DNA of 31,928 bases from DASQQQ01 sp036390995 (lineage in GTDB: Bacteria; Actinomycetota; UBA4738; HRBIN12), in the NCBI GenBank assembly GCA_036390995.1, contig DASWAT010000192.1, forward strand, positions 1-31,928, read 5' to 3'. The notes under the pieces were generated by a model that made no database searches, was not told the origin of the DNA, and worked only from the letters and a program-made list of their open reading frames with translations. Shown one piece after another: positions 1 to 8,336 of this stretch. Position 1 is the stretch's first letter. The number at the start of each line of letters is the position of its first letter. Made by a program: the position numbers and the translations under genes.

Positions 1-120
1 GGTGGGCGTGGTCACGATCCGTCCACCATCGCATGTTCGGGCACCGGAACGCGACCGGCGGTCGTGCTGCCCGCCCCAGGCGCCGCACGGACCTCGAGAC
101 CGCTGTAGGAGGCACCACCG

Positions 121-350
121 TCACCGGCCGGGTCCCGGTTCCGGGAAGACCCGATGCGCCGAGCTAAGGGTCGCGACACCGCCCGTCGCGGTGGTCCACG
201 CGGCCTCCAGCCGGTCGGGGCCGAACACCGCCTCCGGGATGTAGGCGGACGCGCCGCACTCGGCAGCGCGCGGCAGTACTCATCCTCCTCATACGTCGAG
301 AGCAGGAGGATCACCGCTCACTCGCCCGACCGCGCCAGGATCTGGCGCAT
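121..350 (-). pseudogene. Remnant of a response-regulator receiver domain, frameshifted
   Basis: Two reading frames on the minus strand together resemble the C-terminal half of a receiver domain. From 314 downward one frame reads VILLLSTYEEDEY, like the beta-4 strand of NarL-type receivers. Near position 265 the similarity jumps to another frame reading ECGASAYIPEAVFGPD, like the beta-5/alpha-5 region, where E replaces the usual lysine after Y-I-P. That frame stops at 121. An in-frame TGA (318-320) lies just upstream of the first segment, and holB ends at 360, so there is no room for the N-terminal half with the phospho-acceptor aspartate. I read this as a decayed fragment. The match is by eye only. 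The remainder of 1-359 shows no gene or RNA that I can support. Confidence 0.5.
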
Positions 351-359
351 CGCCCCGGT

Positions 360-1493
360 CTACCCCGGAACCCCCCCGAGCTGCAGGAACGCGTGCTCCA
401 GGATCAGGCGCGGGTTGAGGTTCAGGTCCTCGGCCAGGGCGGCCCGCGCCTCCTCGACGGCGGCCAGCCCCCCCGCGGCCCCCTCAACGTCGGCGCCCGC
501 CGGCGGCAGGTCGAGGTTCACCAGGAGGTCGGATCCCACTCCGACCGCGCCGGCGATCCGGTCGCGGAGCACGGACGAGACGGCGAGGAGCACCCAGTCG
601 ACGAAGTCGCGCTCGGCCCGTTTGACCCGACGCTTGTGCCGCTCCTCCAACCGCCGGATCGCGCCGCGGTACGCCTCCTCGGGCCGGCCGCGCTCGTCGA
701 GGAACGGCGCGAGCTCCTGCTCCAGCTGGTCCTTGAGCCCCTTGCGGTACCGCTCGGCGGCCGACAGGACGAGCTCGGCGGCGTCCAGCCCGCCGGAGGC
801 GCTGTGCGCCGCCCGCTCCAGCGCCTCGATCGCGACGTCGCGGAACGCGAGCCCGTCCTCCGCCGCGGCCAGCCGCCGGGCCCGCCCGAGGTTGCCGCCG
901 GCGAGCCGAGCCGCCAGGCGAGCCCGGTCGGGCGAGACACCCTCGCCCGTGAGCGTCTCCACCACGAAGCCCTCGGCGAGCGGCTGGAACGTCACGACGT
1001 GGCACCGGGACAGGATGGTCTCGGGCAGCTCCTGCGGTCGCGCCGAGAGCAACAGGAGCACCGCGTCCGCCGGCGGCTCCTCGAGGACCTTCAGCAGGGT
1101 GTCGGCCGCCGCCGGGTTCAGTCGGTCGGCCTCGCGGATGACGAACACCTTGCGGCCCGGCTCGGGCGCGGTCCGGAATGCCGGATGCCACACCTCGGCC
1201 CGGATGGTGTCGACGTGGATGTCCCGGCCCTCGGGCTCGACGAGGAACTCGTTCGGGTGCCGGTCGTCCAGTGCGAGCCGGCAGTCCCGGCACCGGCCGC
1301 ACCCGCCCTCCTTGCAGAGCAGCGCCGCCGCGAACGCGCGCGCAGCGAGCGACTTGCCACCCCCTTCGGGGCCGGCGAACAGGTAGGCGTGGTGGGCGCG
1401 AGCGGCGGCCTGCTGGAGGAAGGACATGGCCTGCTCCTGTCCCGGCACGCGCTGGAGCACCGGCACCACGGGGATACCCGTCGTCTCACTCAC
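360..1493 (-). CDS. holB: DNA polymerase III delta-prime subunit (clamp loader)
   Basis: This is the AAA+ clamp-loader subunit that helps open the beta sliding clamp and load it on primed DNA. The P-loop GPEGGGKS lies near the N-terminus, followed by a four-cysteine zinc module (C-x4-C-x2-C-x2-C in CKEGGCGRCRDC). The SRC motif (TILSRC) typical of delta-prime and gamma/tau subunits follows. The length is 377 residues. I chose the GTG at 1493 because GGAGG lies five bases upstream and the codon overlaps the tmk stop by 8 bases. An in-frame start at 1526 would lie deeper inside tmk. It is the last gene of a topA, MFS-tmk, holB operon, so replication functions are probably co-expressed. The C-terminal clamp-loader collar is less conserved and I judge it only by length. 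Confidence 0.9.
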   Translation of the reverse strand: MSETTGIPVVPVLQRVPGQEQAMSFLQQAAARAHHAYLFAGPEGGGKSLAARAFAAALLCKEGGCGRCRDCRLALDDRHPNEFLVEPEGRDIHVDTIRAEVWHPAFRTAPEPGRKVFVIREADRLNPAAADTLLKVLEEPPADAVLLLLSARPQELPETILSRCHVVTFQPLAEGFVVETLTGEGVSPDRARLAARLAGGNLGRARRLAAAEDGLAFRDVAIEALERAAHSASGGLDAAELVLSAAERYRKGLKDQLEQELAPFLDERGRPEEAYRGAIRRLEERHKRRVKRAERDFVDWVLLAVSSVLRDRIAGAVGVGSDLLVNLDLPPAGADVEGAAGGLAAVEEARAALAEDLNLNPRLILEHAFLQLGGVPG

Positions 1494-3501
1494 CCGAGCC
1501 TCCGCCTGGACCCCGGTCCTCCTCACGGTCCTTCAGCACGCGGCGCAGCGCCTCCTTCACCTGCGCGTGCACCCGATCCGGCGTGTCGTCCGCGTCGATC
1601 ACCACGAACCGCTCCGGATGCTCCTCGGCGATCTTCAGGTAGGCATCGGCGACCTTCGCGTGGAAGTCGCCCGACTCCATCTCGATGCGGTCGGGCTCCT
1701 CGAGCGATCGGAGCAGCCCGGCCTCCGGCTCGATGTGCAGCAGGATCACGAGGTCGGGGAACAGCCCCTGCGTGGCCCAGACGCTGAGCGTCAGCACGTC
1801 CTGCTCCCCGAGACCGCGCGCCCACCCCTGGTACGCGAGGCTCGAGTCGATGTAGCGGTCGCAGACCACCACCTTGCCCTCGGCCAACCCGGGACGGATC
1901 ACCGTCGCCACGTGCTGCGCGCGGCTCGCGGCGAACAGGAGGGCCTCGGTCCGAGGCTCGACGTGGCCGGTCTCGTGATCCAGGAGGAGGGCGCGCAGCT
2001 TCTCGCCCACTTCCGTGCCGCCGGGCTCCCTCGTGACCAGGACGTCCACTCCCTCGGACTCCAGCCACTCCTTGACCAGCCGGATCTGCGTGCCCTTGCC
2101 GGCGCCCTCGACACCTTCGAAGACGATGAACAGGCCGGTCGTGGGCGGCCGCTTGAGCTTCGGGACGAGCCCGAGCGGCTTCGGCCGGCTCAGCCGGAAA
2201 CGTCTCAATCCCTTACGTGTCACCTCGGTTGCAAGGATGACACCCAGGCCGGCGGCCCACAGCGCCACCCGCGTCCCGGACAGGTCGATCGGCTGTGCCC
2301 CGATCTCGAAGCTGTGGGAGCCCACGAACCCCGCCAGCGCAGGGAAGGCCGTCAACGACAGGAACAGGCCCAGGCGCGACATGACGGTCAAGGAGCCGAA
2401 CGTGCGGCCTCGGTACTCGTCGGTGACGTTCTCCTGGAGCAACACGTACCCGCTGACCCAGGCGGAGCCACAGAAGAACCCCAGGAGCACCGTGAGGAGT
2501 GCGGCGAGCGGCAGGTTCGGCATCGCCGCGAGCACGATGAGCGTCCCGGCTGCCGCCACCATCGACCAGACGAAGCCGATGTCGCGCTCGACGTACTCCA
2601 CCAGCTTGTTCACGGCCGCCATGCCGATCCCCATCCCGATCCCGAAGGCGGTGATCAGAACCCCGAACCCCGCCGTTCCGGCATGGAGCGTGTCCCTCGC
2701 GAAGATCGGGCCGATACCGAGGACGGCCCCCACCGCGGAGAACGCCGTCACGATCCCGATCGTCATCGCCGAGGCGAAGCCGCTCTCCCGCAGGAACCGC
2801 ACGCCGTCCACGATGTCGTGCCAGACCTTCGACATGTCGAGCTTGCCGCCAGCGTGGGCTGCCGGCGTGCGGATGGGAACGCCCGTCAACATCAGCGCCG
2901 AGAAACCGAACGTCGCCGCGTCCAGCCACAAGGCGAGGAACTCGGCGTTGTCCTTCAAGTAGGGCACCAGGGCCGAGATGCCGGCCAGGAAGGTGAAGAT
3001 CGCCCCGCCGAACGGCAGCGTTCCGTACGTCGTGGCCAGACCCAGCGAGTTGGCGTTGGCCAGTTGCCTTCGGGGAACGAGGTTCGGAAGGGAGGCGTCC
3101 CGCGCCGGCGTCCACACGAGCGCGAGCGACTCGATCACGAAGGACAGCAGGAAGATGGCCCACAGGCTCTTCAGGAAAGGCATCGAGGCGTAGAGGGCAC
3201 CCCGGGAGAGATCGGCGATGATCATCATCTTCTTGCGGTCCACGCGATCGACCAGGGCACCCGCGATCGGCCCGAACAGGATGGAGGGAAGCATGCGGGC
3301 CGTCATGACGCCGGAGACCGCGAAGGGGCCACCCACGCGCAGCACGAGGGCCAAGACCGCCGTGAAGCCGACCCAGTCCCCCAGGGAGGAGATGGTCTGC
3401 GCCGCCAGCAGCCGGGCGAACGGCCGGTGCGTGAGCAGGTCCCGGAAGGAGGTCGACTTCGTGCCGCGGAGTTGCGCGACCTCGTCGGCGATGCTGGCCA
3501 A
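1486..3501 (-). CDS. tmk: MFS transporter fused to thymidylate kinase
   Basis: This is a 671-residue two-part protein. Residues 1 to about 430 are a membrane domain of the MFS_3 type, with roughly 10-12 hydrophobic segments and the loop-2 motif GALVDRVDRKK. Residues 456-671 are a complete dTMP kinase, phosphorylating dTMP to dTDP for DNA synthesis. It has the P-loop FEGVEGAGKGT, the substrate motif TREPGGTE and the DR(Y/H) motif VVCDRYIDSS. The start is TTG at 3501, directly after the topA stop; a GGAGGGG Shine-Dalgarno sits just upstream, inside the end of topA. Such fusions occur in actinobacteria such as Streptomyces, so this is a lineage trait rather than an assembly artefact. What the membrane half transports is unknown. 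Membrane tethering of the kinase is inference. Confidence 0.9.
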   Translation of the reverse strand: MASIADEVAQLRGTKSTSFRDLLTHRPFARLLAAQTISSLGDWVGFTAVLALVLRVGGPFAVSGVMTARMLPSILFGPIAGALVDRVDRKKMMIIADLSRGALYASMPFLKSLWAIFLLSFVIESLALVWTPARDASLPNLVPRRQLANANSLGLATTYGTLPFGGAIFTFLAGISALVPYLKDNAEFLALWLDAATFGFSALMLTGVPIRTPAAHAGGKLDMSKVWHDIVDGVRFLRESGFASAMTIGIVTAFSAVGAVLGIGPIFARDTLHAGTAGFGVLITAFGIGMGIGMAAVNKLVEYVERDIGFVWSMVAAAGTLIVLAAMPNLPLAALLTVLLGFFCGSAWVSGYVLLQENVTDEYRGRTFGSLTVMSRLGLFLSLTAFPALAGFVGSHSFEIGAQPIDLSGTRVALWAAGLGVILATEVTRKGLRRFRLSRPKPLGLVPKLKRPPTTGLFIVFEGVEGAGKGTQIRLVKEWLESEGVDVLVTREPGGTEVGEKLRALLLDHETGHVEPRTEALLFAASRAQHVATVIRPGLAEGKVVVCDRYIDSSLAYQGWARGLGEQDVLTLSVWATQGLFPDLVILLHIEPEAGLLRSLEEPDRIEMESGDFHAKVADAYLKIAEEHPERFVVIDADDTPDRVHAQVKEALRRVLKDREEDRGPGGGSGE

Positions 3502-5796
3502 CTACCCCTCCACAGCGGATGCTTCGACCGTCTCCACCATGGTCCCGCAGGCGGTGCACTTGGCGCTGCCGTCCTTCTGCTGGACCACGAGAGAGCCGCA
3601 GTTCGGGCAGGGCTGCGGGAGCGGTTTCTGGCCGACGGTGAAGTCGCACTCCGGGTACCGGTTGCATCCGTAGAACAGGCTCGTGCGCTTGCCGCGACGG
3701 GCGCGTTTCACGACCAGGTCGCCGGTGCCGCACTTCGGGCACTTCACGCCGGTCTTCTGCTCCTCCTTCTTGATGTACCGGCACTCGGGGTAGCCGGTGC
3801 ACCCGACGAAGGGGCCGAACCGTCCGTGCTTCTTGGCCAGGGGCCGCCCGCACTCGGGGCAAAGCTCGTCGAGGACCTCCGGCTCCTTGCGCTCCTGCCC
3901 GTTCAGGTTCCGGATGTACTTGCACTCGGGGTACTTGTTGCAGCCGATGAACTTGCCGTACTTGCCAAGCTTGATCACCAGCTGGCCGGGCTCACGCCCT
4001 TCCTGGGGGCACAGGGGACAGAGCTCGTCGAGCGTCTCCTCGAACCGCTGGATCTCGTCCACGTTCTTCTCGATGAGCCGCTCGAACGGTCCGTAGAACT
4101 CGTCGAGCACCTGGATCCAGCCCATCTTCCCCTCGGCGATCTCGTCGAGCTCCTCCTCCATCTTCGAGGTGAAGTTCACGTCGACGATGTCCGGGAAGAA
4201 CTCGACGAGCAGGTCCGTGACCACCTCGCCGACGTCCTCAGGGAAGAACCGCTTCTCCTCCAGGCGCACGTAGCCGCGGTCCTGGATGGTCGAGATGATC
4301 GACGCGTACGTGGACGGGCGCCCGATCCCGCGCTCCTCGAGCGTCTTCACCAGCGAGGCCTCCGTGAACCTCGGCGGCGGCTGCGTGAAATGCTGCTCGG
4401 GCAGGACCTGGAGCAGCCGCAGGACCTGTTCGGCCGACAGGCGCGGCAGCGTGGACTCGGCGTCCTCGTCGGCGGCGTCGTCGCGGCCCTCGAAGTAGAC
4501 GCGGCGGAACCCGTCGAACTTCAGGGTCTGGCCGGTGGCGCGGAGCAGGTACCGCAGCTGGTCGACCTGGCCCTCGATGTCGATGCTCACCTGGTCGAAC
4601 CGGGCCTCGGCCATCTGGGAAGCCACCGTGCGCTGCCAGATGAGCCGGTACAGCCGGGTCTGGTTGCGGTCGAGTGCGGCCCCGATCCGATCGGGCGCTC
4701 GAAGGGCGGAGGTCGGCCGGATCGCCTCGTGCGCCTCCTGGGCACCTCGCTGTTTCGTGCGGTACCTCCGCGGCTGCTTCAGCGCGTACTCCTGCCCGTA
4801 CTGCGTCCGCACCAGCTCGGCCAGCTCACGGAGCGCGGTCTCGGCGATGTTCGTGGAGTCGGTCCGCATGTACGTGATGAGGCCGACGCGGCCCTCGCCG
4901 GGCAGGTCGACGCCCTCATACAGCTGTTGGGCGATCCGCATGGTCTGGCGGGCGGAGAAGCCGAGCTTGCGTGCCGCCTCCTGTTGCAGCGTGGAGGTGG
5001 TGAACGGAGCCGCCGGGGTCCGCTTGACCTCCTTCTGCCGAACCTCGGTCACGCGGTAGGCGGCTCGCCGCAGGAGCTCGGCGTGGGTCTGGGCGTCGGC
5101 CTCGCCGGGCAACGTGATGCCCTTCTTGTCCGGCGAGGCTGCGAGTTTGCCCTCGGGAACCTCGATCACCCGGGCGGTGAAGGGAGACTCGGCGTCCTCC
5201 GGCGTGAGCCGGACGTCGATGCTCCAGTACTCGACGGGGACGAACGCACGGATCTCGCGCTCGCGCTCGACGATGAGCCGGACTGCCACGGACTGCACGC
5301 GGCCGGCCGACAGGCCGGGCCGCACCTTCTTCCACAGCACCGGCGAGAGTCGGTAGCCGACGAGCCGGTCGAGGATCCGACGGGCCTGCTGGGCCTCGAC
5401 GAGTCGCAGGTCGATCCCCCGGGGCTCCTGGAAAGCGGCGAGGATCGCATCGCGGGTGATCTCGGTGAACGTGACGCGCTTGGCGGTGGTGGGATCCACC
5501 TTCAGGACCTCTGCGACGTGGTAGGCGATGGCCTCGCCCTCACGGTCGAAGTCGGTGGCCAGCACGAGGTCGTCCGCCTTCTTCAGGGCGGAGCGGAGCT
5601 CCCGGACGGCCTTCTCGGAGGTGTCCGGGACGACGTACTCGGGCTCGAACTCGTGCTCGGTGTCCACGCCCAGCTTGCTCTTCGGCAGGTCGCGGATGTG
5701 ACCGTACGAGGCGCGCACGGTGAAGTCCGCGCCCAGATAGCGCTCGAGCGTCTTCGCCTTCGTCGGCGACTCCACGACGACCAGCGTCTTCGTCAT
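3502..5796 (-). CDS. topA: DNA topoisomerase I (type IA)
   Basis: The enzyme relaxes negative supercoils by passing DNA through a transient single-strand break. The Toprim domain opens with VVVESPTKAKTLERYLG (residues 6-22) and carries the metal-binding acidic motif TDFDREGE (81-88). The catalytic tyrosine is Tyr309 in ITYMRTDSTN. The C-terminus carries four cysteine-rich zinc ribbons, each in the style CPxC...GCxxYPEC except the last, which has paired CxxC motifs. The length of 764 residues is normal for a type IA enzyme with a multi-ribbon tail. I chose ATG 5796, which opens the conserved TKTLVVVES strand. A longer in-frame extension to 5877 lacks family similarity. It is the first gene of the topA, MFS-tmk, holB operon and is transcribed divergently from dedA. 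Confidence 0.95.
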   Translation of the reverse strand: MTKTLVVVESPTKAKTLERYLGADFTVRASYGHIRDLPKSKLGVDTEHEFEPEYVVPDTSEKAVRELRSALKKADDLVLATDFDREGEAIAYHVAEVLKVDPTTAKRVTFTEITRDAILAAFQEPRGIDLRLVEAQQARRILDRLVGYRLSPVLWKKVRPGLSAGRVQSVAVRLIVEREREIRAFVPVEYWSIDVRLTPEDAESPFTARVIEVPEGKLAASPDKKGITLPGEADAQTHAELLRRAAYRVTEVRQKEVKRTPAAPFTTSTLQQEAARKLGFSARQTMRIAQQLYEGVDLPGEGRVGLITYMRTDSTNIAETALRELAELVRTQYGQEYALKQPRRYRTKQRGAQEAHEAIRPTSALRAPDRIGAALDRNQTRLYRLIWQRTVASQMAEARFDQVSIDIEGQVDQLRYLLRATGQTLKFDGFRRVYFEGRDDAADEDAESTLPRLSAEQVLRLLQVLPEQHFTQPPPRFTEASLVKTLEERGIGRPSTYASIISTIQDRGYVRLEEKRFFPEDVGEVVTDLLVEFFPDIVDVNFTSKMEEELDEIAEGKMGWIQVLDEFYGPFERLIEKNVDEIQRFEETLDELCPLCPQEGREPGQLVIKLGKYGKFIGCNKYPECKYIRNLNGQERKEPEVLDELCPECGRPLAKKHGRFGPFVGCTGYPECRYIKKEEQKTGVKCPKCGTGDLVVKRARRGKRTSLFYGCNRYPECDFTVGQKPLPQPCPNCGSLVVQQKDGSAKCTACGTMVETVEASAVEG

Positions 5797-5864
5797 GCCA
5801 GCACGTCCTGCTTCCTTCGTGTCGAGAGGGGTGTGGCCCGGCGGCCGGAGAGGTTTCCCGGCGC

Positions 5865-5873
5865 AGGGTACCA
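5865..5873 (-). promoter_or_regulatory. Candidate extended -10 for topA
   Basis: On the minus strand the bases read TGGTACCCT, an extended -10 of the form TGn-TANNNT, about 70 bases before the topA start. No convincing -35 is visible at 16-18 bp. A similar TGATACCCT faces the other way ahead of dedA. Support is by pattern only. Confidence 0.35.
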
Positions 5874-5951
5874 GCACCCGCCGTCATCCCGGGGATTATG
5901 GGCTGCCCCGGGGCTCGGGGTGCCGCAGGCTCCCGGCTCATCGGAACCCGG

Positions 5952-5960
5952 TGATACCCT
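5952..5960 (+). promoter_or_regulatory. Candidate extended -10 for dedA
   Basis: TGATACCCT fits an extended -10 (TGn-TANNNT) and would place the transcription start near 5967, leaving a leader of about 28 bases with GGAG ahead of the GTG start. It differs by one base from the element facing topA. No clear -35 is seen. Confidence 0.4.
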
Positions 5961-5994
5961 CGGTGCATTCCCGCCGCACCCTCACGGAGTCCGC

Positions 5995-6681
5995 GTGCTC
6001 GCCCTCTTCAACAGCTTCGTCACCGAGGAGATCGCCCGCTACGGGTACGTCGCGATCTTCGTGCTGATGGTGCTGGAGTCGGCTTGCGTGCCGATCCCCA
6101 GTGAGGTCACGATGCTGTTCGCCGGGGCGCTCGCCAGCGCGGCGTTCGTGGGGAGCGGCCACCAGCTCGACCTGGTGGCCGTTGCGCTCGTCGGGGCCTT
6201 CGCGAACCTGGTGGGTTCGTGGCTGGCCTACGGCGCGGGGTATGCGGGCGGGCGGCCCCTGATCGACCGGTGGGGGCGATACCTGCTGCTTCGGCCCCAC
6301 GAGATCGACCGGGCCCACACGTGGTTCGAACGGTACGGGCAGCGGATCGTGTTCCTCGGGCGGCTGCTGCCGGTGGTCCGGACCTTCATCAGCCTGCCGG
6401 CCGGCGTGGCCCGGATGAACATCTGGAAGTTCAGCCTGTTCACCCTACTGGGATGCCTTCCGTGGACCTTCGGGCTGGCCGTCCTCGGCTACCAGCTGGG
6501 CGAGCGCTGGGACGAGGTCGAGCGGGTCATGCGGCCGTTCTCCTGGGCGCTGGCGGTGGCCCTCGTGCTGGCGATCGCCTGGTGGATCGGGCGGCGCGTC
6601 CGGGACCTGCGGGCCCATCCCCCGCCCGTGATCCGGGCCGAGCCGGAGGAGCCGGCGGAGGAAGAGCCGGTCGGACGCTGA
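5995..6681 (+). CDS. DedA family membrane protein
   Basis: This is a 228-residue inner-membrane protein of the DedA (SNARE-associated/VTT) superfamily. Members act in membrane homeostasis, and some flip undecaprenyl phosphate or phosphatidylethanolamine. Near residue 25 it has the re-entrant motif ESACVPIPSE. In the middle it has the conserved loop GRLLPVVRTFISLPAG, with the two arginines and the PAG turn that define the family, and further hydrophobic helices follow. The C-terminus is a short acidic tail rich in Glu and Pro. The GTG start at 5995 has GGAG five bases upstream. It is transcribed divergently from topA and followed after 58 bases by a BrkB-family gene on the same strand. Which lipid it handles cannot be told from sequence. 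Confidence 0.88.
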   Translation: MLALFNSFVTEEIARYGYVAIFVLMVLESACVPIPSEVTMLFAGALASAAFVGSGHQLDLVAVALVGAFANLVGSWLAYGAGYAGGRPLIDRWGRYLLLRPHEIDRAHTWFERYGQRIVFLGRLLPVVRTFISLPAGVARMNIWKFSLFTLLGCLPWTFGLAVLGYQLGERWDEVERVMRPFSWALAVALVLAIAWWIGRRVRDLRAHPPPVIRAEPEEPAEEEPVGR

Positions 6682-6698
6682 ACCGGTCGGACGCCGAG
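6667..6698 (+). repeat. 16-bp tandem duplication across the dedA stop codon
   Basis: Positions 6667-6682 and 6683-6698 match at 14 of 16 bases (unit begins CCGGTCGGACGC). The first unit contains the dedA TGA stop. It looks like a local slippage duplication with no obvious function. Confidence 0.7.
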
Positions 6699-6739
6699 CC
6701 CGACGACTGCCGGGACCTCCCCCGTGGAATGCTTGTGCC

Positions 6740-7624
6740 ATGAACGCGCCGAGCTCCTGGGCACCCCTTCGAACGGCCCGGACCCTGTGGGCAGGGATCC
6801 AGCGCGTACCGCTCGTGCGTCTCGTGCGTGACGTCGGCAGGAGGCACGGAGAGGAGAACGGCGGCCAGATGGCCGCGGCGCTCACCTACTACGCCTTCGT
6901 TTCGATCTTCCCCCTGCTGCTGCTCGCCCTGTCGGTGATCGGGTTCCTCCTGTCCGGCAACGAGACCGCCCAGCGTGAATGGACCACGCGACTCACCGGC
7001 TCGATCCCCGGGCTCGGGGACCTCATCGCCCGCAACATCCGGGCCGTGGTGGACGGCAGGGCCACGGCCGGGGTGGTAGCTCTGTTCGGGCTGCTGTGGA
7101 GCGGTATGGGCATCGTCGGCGCGGCCCGGACCTCCCTGGCCCGCATCCTGCGGCTCCCTCGAGCCAGCAACCCGTTCCTCATGCGGTTGCGGACGCTGGG
7201 GGCTCTCGGGGCTTTGAGCGTCGTGGCGCTGGCCTCGGTCACGGCCACCGGGCTCCTGGCCGGCGTCGGCGGCGGCGCGGGCCTCGGGGTGGCCGTACGA
7301 GCTGCCGGGATCCTCGGCGCCGCCGTGATCGACACCGGATCCTTCCTCCTGTCCTACCGGGTCCTCGCCCCTGGCAGCGGACCGTCGTTCGGCACCTTGC
7401 TTCCGGGAGCGATCGTCATGGCGACGGGGTGGACGGGGCTGAAGCTCGCCGGCGCCTGGTACGCGGCGCGGGTGGTCGGGCGGGCGTCCGCGGTCTACGG
7501 AGGGTTCGGTGCGGTGATCGGCATCCTCGCGATCTTGAACATCACGGCGCAGCTGTTCGTGTACGGGGCCGTGCTGTCCGCCGTTCTCGCCGAGCGCCGT
7601 CGCGGCGACGGGGGGGTCTTGTAG
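6740..7624 (+). CDS. YihY/virulence factor BrkB family membrane protein
   Basis: This 294-residue integral membrane protein belongs to the YihY/BrkB family, once misnamed RNase BN. The signature lies near residues 40-65: the helix GGQMAAALTYYAFVSIFPLL, in which the AAALTYY-FxSxFPLLL pattern is diagnostic. About six hydrophobic segments follow, and the end matches the family's YGxFGAVIGILAILNITAQL-type helix. The molecular function of the family is not established; a role in envelope transport has been proposed. The ATG at 6740 is 58 bases after dedA, with no strong Shine-Dalgarno, so co-transcription with dedA is possible but not proven. The gene ends 37 bases from the convergent HD gene. Confidence 0.88.
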   Translation: MNAPSSWAPLRTARTLWAGIQRVPLVRLVRDVGRRHGEENGGQMAAALTYYAFVSIFPLLLLALSVIGFLLSGNETAQREWTTRLTGSIPGLGDLIARNIRAVVDGRATAGVVALFGLLWSGMGIVGAARTSLARILRLPRASNPFLMRLRTLGALGALSVVALASVTATGLLAGVGGGAGLGVAVRAAGILGAAVIDTGSFLLSYRVLAPGSGPSFGTLLPGAIVMATGWTGLKLAGAWYAARVVGRASAVYGGFGAVIGILAILNITAQLFVYGAVLSAVLAERRRGDGGVL

Positions 7625-7661
7625 CCGGACCGTGCCCACGACGCCCTGGGCGGCGCGGCCC

Positions 7662-8210
7662 TCAGGCCAGGTCGATCTCGGCCGCGACGAGCTGCAGACC
7701 CTCGATCGCCACCGAGACGAACTCGTCCAGCGGCAGCCCGATCGAGTCCTCGACCCCCGTGATCTCGTCGCGGTTGACGCCCGGCGCGAAGGCCTTCTCC
7801 TTCAACTTCTTCTTGACGCTCGAGACCTTCATGCCCACGGCCCGCTCCGGCCGAACGAGCGCCGCGGCCACGAGCAGCCCGGCGACGGCGTCGGCGTGGA
7901 CCACGGCCTTCGACATCAGGTCGGTCCGGTACCGCTCGTGCGCGTGCGCGAGCACCCCGTTCACCACGCGTTCGTCCACCCCGGCCTCGCGGAGCCACTC
8001 GGCCGCTAGGAAGGCATGCCGGTCGAGGTCCTCGCCGGTCTGGTCCTGGTCGAGGTCGTGGAAGAGCCCCGTGAGACCCCACAGGTCCTCGTCCTCGCCG
8101 AACCGGCGCGCCAGGCCCCGCATCACGCCCTCCACCGAGATCAGATGCCGGACGGTGGTCTCCTTCTCGGTCTTCTCGCGGCAGAACGCGAGCGCCTCGG
8201 CTCGATCCAT
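7662..8210 (-). CDS. HD (HDIG) domain phosphohydrolase
   Basis: This 182-residue soluble protein is a small HD-superfamily metal-dependent phosphohydrolase. Metal-binding positions are visible: the first histidine in VRHLISVEGVM (about residue 22) and the HD pair in GLFHDLD (about 51-52), with later histidines in DRHAF and VLAHAH. The C-terminal block, with SVKKKLKEKAFAPGVNR and the GLPLDEF segment, is typical of a widespread bacterial HDIG subfamily whose substrate is unknown. Nucleotide hydrolysis is possible. The start is ATG 8210 or the GTG three bases upstream; GGAG lies eight bases before the ATG. The start codon overlaps one end of a 28-bp repeat that is identical to the 3' end of the kimA-like gene ending at 16826. 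Confidence 0.85.
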   Translation of the reverse strand: MDRAEALAFCREKTEKETTVRHLISVEGVMRGLARRFGEDEDLWGLTGLFHDLDQDQTGEDLDRHAFLAAEWLREAGVDERVVNGVLAHAHERYRTDLMSKAVVHADAVAGLLVAAALVRPERAVGMKVSSVKKKLKEKAFAPGVNRDEITGVEDSIGLPLDEFVSVAIEGLQLVAAEIDLA

Positions 8211-8237
8211 CACACGTGCTCCAGGGCGAACGGGACG
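8210..8237 (+). repeat. 28-bp direct repeat, left copy
   Basis: This is a perfect 28-base match to 16826-16853 in the same orientation (begins TCACACGTGC, ends ACGGGACG). Read on the minus strand, it encodes the last eight residues (VPFALEHV) and the TGA stop of the permease whose real 3' end is at 16826. Similarity stops abruptly on both sides. Here it is only a fragment, abutting the HD-gene start so that the permease TGA and the HD ATG share bases. The two copies bracket the entire Kdp module. Confidence 0.9.
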
Positions 8238-8324
8238 GCAGGGAACGCGGTCGACCAGCTATGGAGAGCATATCCAACCGACCGAGAGCCCTGGGACGGT
8301 CCCGCAGGGACGGCGCCACGAGGC

Positions 8325-8330
8325 GATAAT
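8325..8330 (+). promoter_or_regulatory. Candidate -10 for the kdpD sensor-half gene, leaderless layout
   Basis: GATAAT lies six bases before the GTG at 8337, so transcription would start at or next to the start codon. No Shine-Dalgarno is visible at normal distance, consistent with a leaderless mRNA as is common in actinobacteria. Just upstream, 8293-8311 reads GGGAC-G-GTCCC-GCA-GGGAC, overlapping inverted repeats near the -35 position. Confidence 0.45.
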
Positions 8331-8336
8331 CCCCGC

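Noticed and set aside
1426..5994. Very long open frame on the plus strand opposite topA, tmk and holB
   Set aside because: It is the antisense shadow of GC-rich genes. The composition is rich in Arg, Gly, Glu and His with no family motif, and only its last part (from 5995, dedA) is real.
7625..7661. Terminator between the convergent BrkB and HD genes
   Set aside because: Only an imperfect GC-rich pairing with bulges is present, so I do not list it.
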